Below, piece after piece: positions 57,741-64,000 of a stretch of 64,000 bases of DNA. The stretch is from Tetrastigma voinierianum. Taxonomy: Eukaryota; Streptophyta; Magnoliopsida; Vitales; Vitaceae. The stretch lies in assembly GCA_016808115.1 (NCBI GenBank), contig JAEQBH010000719.1, positions 62,001-126,000 on the forward strand. The letters run 5' to 3'. Position 1 is the stretch's first letter; each line of letters starts with the position of its first letter. A program made the translations under genes and the position numbers. The notes under the pieces are model-generated. The model did not search any database and was not told the DNA's origin. It saw only the letters and a list, made by a program, of their open reading frames with translations.

Positions 57741-58099
57741 GTCGCTCCCGTAGGATCCGTGCCGAGCTGGATGGATCCCATTCGATTATATTAACACTCA
57801 ACCCCACTGCATCACCAAAGACGGCTAAGATAAGAGCAGGTCTTCCAGTTTACAACCACAAGGGAGCCTTTACAAATGGGGATTCTTCACCTTTCCCTAA
57901 AATGAACAAGGCGAAGACACAGAGTATGCTAAGGAAGTACATGAGGGCATACAAGTGAATCATATCGAGCCCGAACGCTAGCAAGTGCAAAGCCTTGAGA
58001 CAAGGATACTATTGACCTGCAAATACTTTAAAGATGCTTAATCGCCTAGTCAAGAATTTAATCTCGCCGTGAGCATGCCAAAGTATCGCGCCCCGTCGA

Positions 58100-58940
58100 G
58101 CCTTTGGATTAATCACTTCACCCTGGCCCTTTCAAAGAAGGGGGTTTGGACATGGGGACCCCCAGCACGCCCAAGGGCCAATGCAAATTCATAATTGTCG
58201 CAGTGGACTATTTCACCAAATGGGCGTGGTCGAGCCTTTGGGGCCACACCATTAAGCAAAAATATCAAGACTCATGGCGTACACGACATGCGTGTTTAAT
58301 CCCAAGAGCCCCGCACGATAATGGAAAACAATTAATAAACAATTCAAATTCGTGATTTTTGTGCCGAGCCTGGATCAAAATTATTACCCCTCACCAAAGA
58401 CACCTCAATCAAACGGATATGCCGGTCACCATCGAACCTTAAAGTCGCTGAAGACCGCTCGGAAGACCTTAAAGGGTTGGGCAGGAATACCCCGAGGTAT
58501 TACGGGCATACAGATCTACGTGTCGCAACTCCAGAGACCCCATTCGCCTAGCCTTTGCACGGGAAGCAAAGAGCCCCGTTGAGGTCGGAATAAAATCTCC
58601 CAGAGTCGAGCTAGCACGAGGAGTACAAATGACGGCGGCCTCGCAATCAACTTGAACTCCTGTGACAAAAACGCGAATCGTTCAACAATGCACGAAGGAG
58701 TATCAAAGGAAGACAAACTGTGCATTACAAATCCAAAGTCAAGCCTGCGGTTACCGCTAGATTTATCCTGTAAAGCTTCTACCCAAGAAACCCACTCATG
58801 GAAAGTTAGGCCCCAATTGGGAAGGTCCTTATATAATAAACACGAGTCGCCGACTGTGCAATTATGAGCTCCAAATCGTATGCAGGGAAAATTTTAAAAC
58901 ACATGGAATGCGGAGCATCTTAAGCGTTTTTACCAGTAGG
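58100..58940 (+). pseudogene. Integrase of Tat element B
   Basis: The frame reads MGTPSTPKGQCKFIIVAVDYFTKW (in two parts; the family core D is in VDYFTKW), then a gap, PRAPHDNGKQLINNS (second catalytic Asp in DNGKQ), and PSPKTPQSNGYAGHHRTLKSLKT (third acidic position degenerate). Next come LKGWA and VLRAYRSTCR, then FARE and SPVEVGIKSPRVE. The C-terminal module reads KLGPNWEGPYII, NYELQI and GKILKH. No zinc-binding segment is visible upstream. Confidence 0.82.
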
Positions 58941-59796
58941 CATCGGTTTGTTATATTGAATAAAGCCTTATCGGTTCTCATGTGACGAATGGGGCGCACA
59001 CTGGTTAGTTAATTAGATATCTCAAACATTTCGATATATGTCGTAAAAATACGTAATGGAAAGTTCATGAACATAAAAAAGTCTCTCTTTATTTCACAGC
59101 TAACTATTCGGTTACACTAGTGATATCCCTCGATTACATCTGATATGCACTAAATACAAAGTAATTCTCAAAAAAAAAAAAAAAAAAAAAAGGAGTGTGA
59201 TAGGAGAAAAGAAAAGAGGGAAAAGATGTGACGAGGAGAAAGACAGAAAGAAAGAAGAATAAATGTATGAGAAAGTCAAAGGAGAAAGAAGAGAGAAAAG
59301 AAAGCAAAGAGTAGAGAGGCAGAGTGAGTGGGAGGAAGAAGAAAAGAGAGGCTGGTAGAGTGCGGCACAGAAGATGCACCGCCCTCTCCGAGCGCATCCC
59401 CTAGCCAAAAGCTAGGGAATAACATAACTCCCATAAAAGGGAGACTAGGAAAACACAACTCACACTCGGGAGACCCCGTAAAAGTCAAACAAAGGCGCCA
59501 GAGGAGCCCCAACCAAAGACTGAACATCGAGAGCATCCATCCCATGCGAACTCCATCCACCCAACTGAGAAAGCAGACCTTCAAAAGCGAGAACGCCGCA
59601 GGCAAATGTAAATCCACCATTTATAAAGAGGTCAAGCATCAAAACTCCACGCAATCGTTACGACCTCCATAAATCATTAATGACTCCGCTCGCCCTTTTT
59701 CGAGGACACGTCGAGGCGGTTTAGTTCACCAAAGCTCTTCTCACACACCGAAATCACACGAGGTATCACCGCTGGCGCCAGAGCCCAGCTGCTCAC
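58941..59796 (-). other. Antisense-oriented module with TATA and poly(A) signals
   Basis: On the minus strand a TATAAA (59620-59625) lies upstream of a CT-rich leader-like stretch, and an AATAAA (59088-59093) lies ~530 bases further on. A long poly(T)/poly(A) run sits at 59171-59191. Hydrophobic minus-strand frames (59112-59408 and 59276-59620) come mostly from CT-rich sequence and have no family match. It could be a small antisense transcription unit or an inverted LTR fragment. Confidence 0.35.
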
Positions 59797-61850
59797 TTCG
59801 ACGAGCTCAGCCGATGGTTACGCCGTCTCATGAGAAGACCAACCAGTTACATCACATTCTACTGAACGCCACCAAGGCTCTCGGGGCCACTGTATTCAAT
59901 AGCTCTACTCGACGAGTCTCTTCCAAACAGCTCTACCTGACGAGCCCCTATTATTTACATGGACGAGCTCTCGCAACGCCCACCACGATCTCTTCCCACA
60001 GCTCCCCACCGACGAGCCCAAAACCAAGCCACCCTTGACGGAAATGCCCCAGTTATTTTTACATGGACTTAGCTCGCAACAGCTTTACCTCGACGAGCCT
60101 CCTTCCCAATGGCCCCACCGACGAGCTCCTCCAAACAACTCCCTCAGTTTGACGAGCCCTCCAAACAACTTACCCGACGAGCCTCCTCACACTTCAAACA
60201 GAGGGCTCCTCTCACTATTCATATCGACGAGCGCTCCTTCACTCCGCAGACATCGGACAATGAGTTCTTCCTACAATACCCCTATTGACGAAGCCTCAAC
60301 CCAGGACTCCGACGAGTTCTACTATTCGCTTGATGAGCCCTTCACCGCACTTCCAAATGCACGGGCCCTTCCTTACAACTCCTATCGACGAGCCCTTCAC
60401 CGCATTAACGTGACGCACGGGCTCCTTCCTACAAATCCTATCGACGAGCCTCCCTCAACTCGGGACGATGAGTCTTTACTATCGCTTTGACGAGCCCTTC
60501 ATTGTAATTCTCAAACGCACGGCCTTCCTATTACCTTACTGACCCAGCCCTTCACCGCACACTCCACGTGATCGCCGCCCCCGCACAATTACATCGAATG
60601 TCCTTCACCGCACAATGAGCACGGCTCCTTCCTACAAATCCTATCGACGCAGCTCTCCCTCAACTCGTGACGGACGAGCCCTACTATTTCCGCGACTCCA
60701 GCCCTTTTCACCGCACTTCCAAATTACCAAGGCTCCTTCCTACTATTCACTGGACGAGTCCTCACCGGCACATCAAAGGCACAAAGCCCTTCCACAAATC
60801 CTATCGACGGCTCCTCCTCCCCAACCTGCATCGGACGGTAGCTCCTACTATTCGCTTTGACGAGCCCTTCACTACACTTCAAACAGACGGGCTCCTTCCC
60901 ATCACTATTCATTGACGAGCCCTTCACCGCACACCCGGACACAAGTTCTTCCTACAAATCATCACACCCAGCCTCCTCAACTAAGGACTGACGAGCCCTA
61001 CTATTCACTTTGACGAGCCCTTCACCTGACTTCAAACAGCACGGGCTCCTCCTACTATTCATTTGTACCCTTCACCGCATACCTACGTATCGGCCTTTCC
61101 ACAATTCTACTGGCGAAGCCTCCCTCAACTCGCACGGACGGCAGCCCTACTATTTCCGCTGACGAGCCCTTCACTGCACCCCCCAAACTGCACGTGGCCC
61201 TTCCTAGCAGGCGGGCTCCTTCCTACTCTCCTATTGGCAGGCCCTTGCGCACATCGGACAGAGGCGGGCTCCTTCCTACAAATCATTGGCGAGCTCTCCC
61301 TCGGCTCGGGCGGATGAGCTCTACTGTCCGCTGGCGAGGCCCTTGACACTTCAGCAGGGGTGGGCTCCTTCACAATTCATATTGGCAGGCCCTTCACTGC
61401 ACTTCAGATGGGCGGGCTCCTTCCTACTATTCACATTGACGAGCCCTTCACGCGCGGACTGACGGGCTCCTTCATAAATCTATTGACGATCTCTCACATA
61501 GAGCTCGGACCGGACAGGCTCACACTATTCGCTTTGAGCCTTCCACGCGCCGAGATGGGCCGGGCTGCGCACACTATTTTCATTGCGAGCTCTTCCCATC
61601 CGATGACGTAGGCGACTCCTACCACGCGTACGGCGAGCCGCTTCACTGCATATCGGGCCAGAGGCGGGCTCCATCCTACAGGTCATATTGGCAAACTCTT
61701 CCCTCGATATGGGCGGAGGATTCCCGCTGATTCATCTACAGCGAGCCTTACGCGCTAAATGGACGGGCTCCTTCCTACTATTTTCATTGACGAGCTCTTC
61801 TCATCAGTCAACATGAAGCGCTCTTACTCGCGTGGCGACCTTCACAGCGG
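59797..61850 (+). repeat. Dimeric tandem array in Tat B 3' region
   Basis: About 2 kb is built of two alternating unit types. One is GACGAGCCCTTCACCGCACTTC...GACGGGCTCCTTCCTAC...CCTATC (~53 bases). The other is GACGAGCCTCCCTCAACTCG...GACGAGCCCTACTATTCGCTTT (~46 bases). The dimer repeats at ~100 bases between about 60200 and 61500. The left edge has looser, more divergent units (CGACGAGCTC, CTCCAAACAACT). Open plus-strand frames here repeat Thr/Ser/Pro-rich words and are by-products. Confidence 0.9.
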
Positions 61851-61979
61851 TCCCACGATACTTGATACACTGCGCCTTGACCATTGGCGACCTCGGCCCG
61901 CAAGCGGTCGCCTGGCTAAAACGAGTCAACACATAGAGACGGATAGCGAGGCCATAGGCCCAACTTAGATGAGCTCCAC

Positions 61980-64000
61980 CTACTCCAGCGCACGGTTGGA
62001 ACCATTCGATTCAAACAAGATGGTATCTGAGAATTTCAACGATACACGGTCTAAATTCTTTGGGACCACGTGAGGTTATACGGTTAGAAAGAATAAGATA
62101 TCTGACAGAACACTAATTTCCAAAAATGAATGTTTATCGAAGGCAGGGCTGATGATGGTGATCGGTGCCCAGTTCAAAAAAAAAAAAGAGAAAAGAAAAG
62201 GAAGTCGACATCGGGGAGCGACAAATGAACGTCCTGATTCAAAGATCACACAAGAATGAGAAGGCTCAATAGGAGCAACGTGCTCGAATGGTTCGTTCAC
62301 GACTTCCATTTCTTCATCACTGAGGTCAAAATTGAAATCCAGATTATTACGGATGTGGCCTTCCGTTGAAAGCTGTTTAACCATTCACTCAAGCGTCAGT
62401 CAACTTCACCGTTTATGGTCCGTCCCTCCGAAGCAACCACGCTGACATGTTGATGAAGATCCGCACGCAACCCACGACACTCCTCGCTCAGCCATCTTGA
62501 TAAGTTTGATGTCAGAGACTCCATGACGAGTGGGCCTAACAACACCTTGCCCTCCGAAACTTTCGCCGACTGGGACGGCTCTCAGCCGGTTCCTTGTCAT
62601 TCAAATCACGCACCGCGCAGCCCGCCGGGAAGATCCCGCCGGCCACCTCTGAGGTGACAGCCTTCCTAACCGGGCCGTCTCACCGACAAGACCTCGATCC
62701 TCCCCGAGTCTTGACCAAACTATTTTGGCGCGAACCTGAATCCCACCTAGCCTCCTTAAGCTCGCCTTCACCGTTGCTTCTGTCATCCGACTCGTTTTCT
62801 ATACTCAAAATTTCTCAGCAATGTCGGCGAAGTGTGCTCTTGTGATCGACTTGCCGCTCTATTTCTTCACTACAGCCGTCGATCCCAAACGGCCCGCTCG
62901 GCGGAGGGAAGCCACCCACTTTATAATCCGGGCGATCTTCATTGTCTTTCTATTTAATTTGGCCTTATCTACAGCCCTTCAAATGAGTTGGACGGCTCGT
63001 ATATCGAATACAAACCCCGCGGCGGCACGTAACCAACATGGAAGTAGCAATACTATAGACTATCGAAAGTAACTTCAAAAGATAAAGCGTAGCTTCATCA
63101 ACCGGCAACCTTTCGTACCTCCCAACATCGTAATTCGTGAGGATGGATGAGATATTCTCGTCATGGTCCTCAGTTAGAGGAGCAAAGAATCCTGATCACA
63201 CCCACTTGCTTCGATTTTCTCGACGATCCGTCATCTCCCCCCCAGGTGAGGCACCTCCGACATTGTCAAGGCTGATTCTATACTAAACATAGGTGAATGT
63301 CGCGTCTGATCATTACCCACTCGAAGACCCTTTCATGAACAGTCAGTGGCATGTTAACAAACCATGGTACACTAGCTCTATGAGAAGGAGGAGACGCCTA
63401 ATCCCCGAGCTCCCCAACCAGTGATGACGCTCCGGCTCTTGGCGAGAAGAAGGGACGCACCACTCCCCAACTCCTGCCGCGAGCAAGCACGCCCCGCCGT
63501 TCAACAGAGAAAGAGGAGAGACACTTCTAATTTTCGAATCCTACTTGAACCGGGCCGGTCCCCGGGGAGCGGTCGGCTCACCCACCCCCCGGGCTGAGAT
63601 GTCGCCCCAAATGAACTAAAAATCTTCCCCGGTGGGCAACAACAGCAGTGCCCAAAGGAAGAAACCCAGGCATGTTAGTGCGAGACTTCAAGGCGTAGGG
63701 ACGCGCGCACATCGCCAGATGAACTAGGAATGTCCGATTTTTATCAACTCGCTAAACGGCGTATATTCTCGTTAACGCTAGAGTTACAAATAAGTACCTT
63801 CGCCGCCGCTAAAGTCGACGGCGCACCGAACAGAAGCCAAAGGTCGTGGCACTGATCGCTTTTAGACAAATCAAACCAAAAGTAATGCAAATACTCACAA
63901 GGTTGCCAGGACGCCCACGCCTTTGGCACACCTGTGGTGTCGCTCTATCGAGAGAACAGCATCCCGGGCTGAGCTAACGACAGAGGCGATACTGTCCCTT
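61980..64000 (-). pseudogene. Antisense frames of Tat element B
   Basis: On the minus strand 62076-62384 contains NNLDFNFDLSDEEMEVVNE, an acidic C-terminal-like stretch. 62406-62786 contains ERGVSWVACGSS and arginine-rich frames. 63744-63929 contains PKAWASWQPCEYLHYFWFDL. The last recalls the W-rich part of the 'putative gypsy type transposon' proteins encoded antisense in Tat elements. The blocks are in different frames and continue past the window edge. Function is unknown. Confidence 0.4.

Larger units (their letters stand above)
52740..64000 (+). mobile_element. Tat-lineage Ty3/gypsy element B (right end outside window)
   Basis: After the LTR come a primer site (53398), gag (53453-54880), protease (55380-55700), reverse transcriptase (55869-57000), RNase H (57270-57740) and integrase (58100-58940). 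A ~2 kb tandem array (59797-61850) and antisense frames (61980 onward) follow. The wording of all domains is that of the Tat lineage. No 3' LTR is visible before base 64000. It is heavily broken throughout. Confidence 0.8.

Noticed and set aside
59112..59620. Minus-strand hydrophobic frames with runs of Phe, Leu and Ser
   Set aside because: They come from CT-rich and poly(T) sequence. They resemble signal or membrane segments only by composition.
60035..61611. Several plus-strand frames rich in Ser, Thr and Pro in the repeat array
   Set aside because: They translate the ~100-bp tandem repeat and change frame with each irregular unit.

Overview
The window is nuclear DNA of a flowering plant. 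The evidence is the set of plant-specific transposable elements (Ty1/copia Tork-like, Ty3/gypsy Tekay-, Athila- and Tat-like, CACTA, and a plant L1-type LINE), a plant Mpv17/PMP22-type exon, GT-AG introns and AT-rich spacers. I see no bacterial, organellar or rRNA/tRNA gene. I cannot name the species.

Layout. Bases 1-1539 hold one recognisable exon of an Mpv17/PMP22-family gene on the minus strand. Bases 1540-10076 are a decayed Tekay/Del-like chromovirus with two ~2.06 kb LTRs. Bases 10077-13935 are AT-rich spacer with a MITE-like inverted repeat, a long (AT)n tract and one orphan CACTA-type end. Bases 13936-17437 are a CACTA DNA transposon, itself interrupted by a 5'-truncated LINE (14401-16121) with a perfect 10-bp target-site duplication. 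Bases 17438-18507 are spacer with one orphan terminal exon on the minus strand. Bases 18508-40311 are a Ty1/copia element whose reverse transcriptase is split by a ~16.5 kb Athila-type Ty3/gypsy element (22246-38751). Bases ~41.7-53.4 kb and ~52.7-64.0 kb are two decayed Tat-lineage Ty3/gypsy elements, with tandem-repeat 3' regions and antisense reading frames. The second Tat element runs off the right edge.

Nearly every coding region is a pseudogene with many stops and frame changes, so the annotation is by domain rather than by intact ORF. The insertion order can be read: Athila entered copia, the LINE entered CACTA, and the chromovirus landed ~0.65 kb upstream of the Mpv17-like exon.

The most unusual signal is a dense array of the palindrome TGTCGCGACA in the U3 of both Athila LTRs. 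It recurs a third time inside the element, directly upstream of a TATA box that precedes the second (env-position) reading frame. This suggests one cis-regulatory module serving two promoters of the same element. Other points of interest are the triplicated primer-binding-site segment in the Athila leader, the dimeric ~100-bp array in the second Tat element, a triplicated RNase H-integrase segment in the first Tat element, and long antisense frames with their own poly(A) signals.
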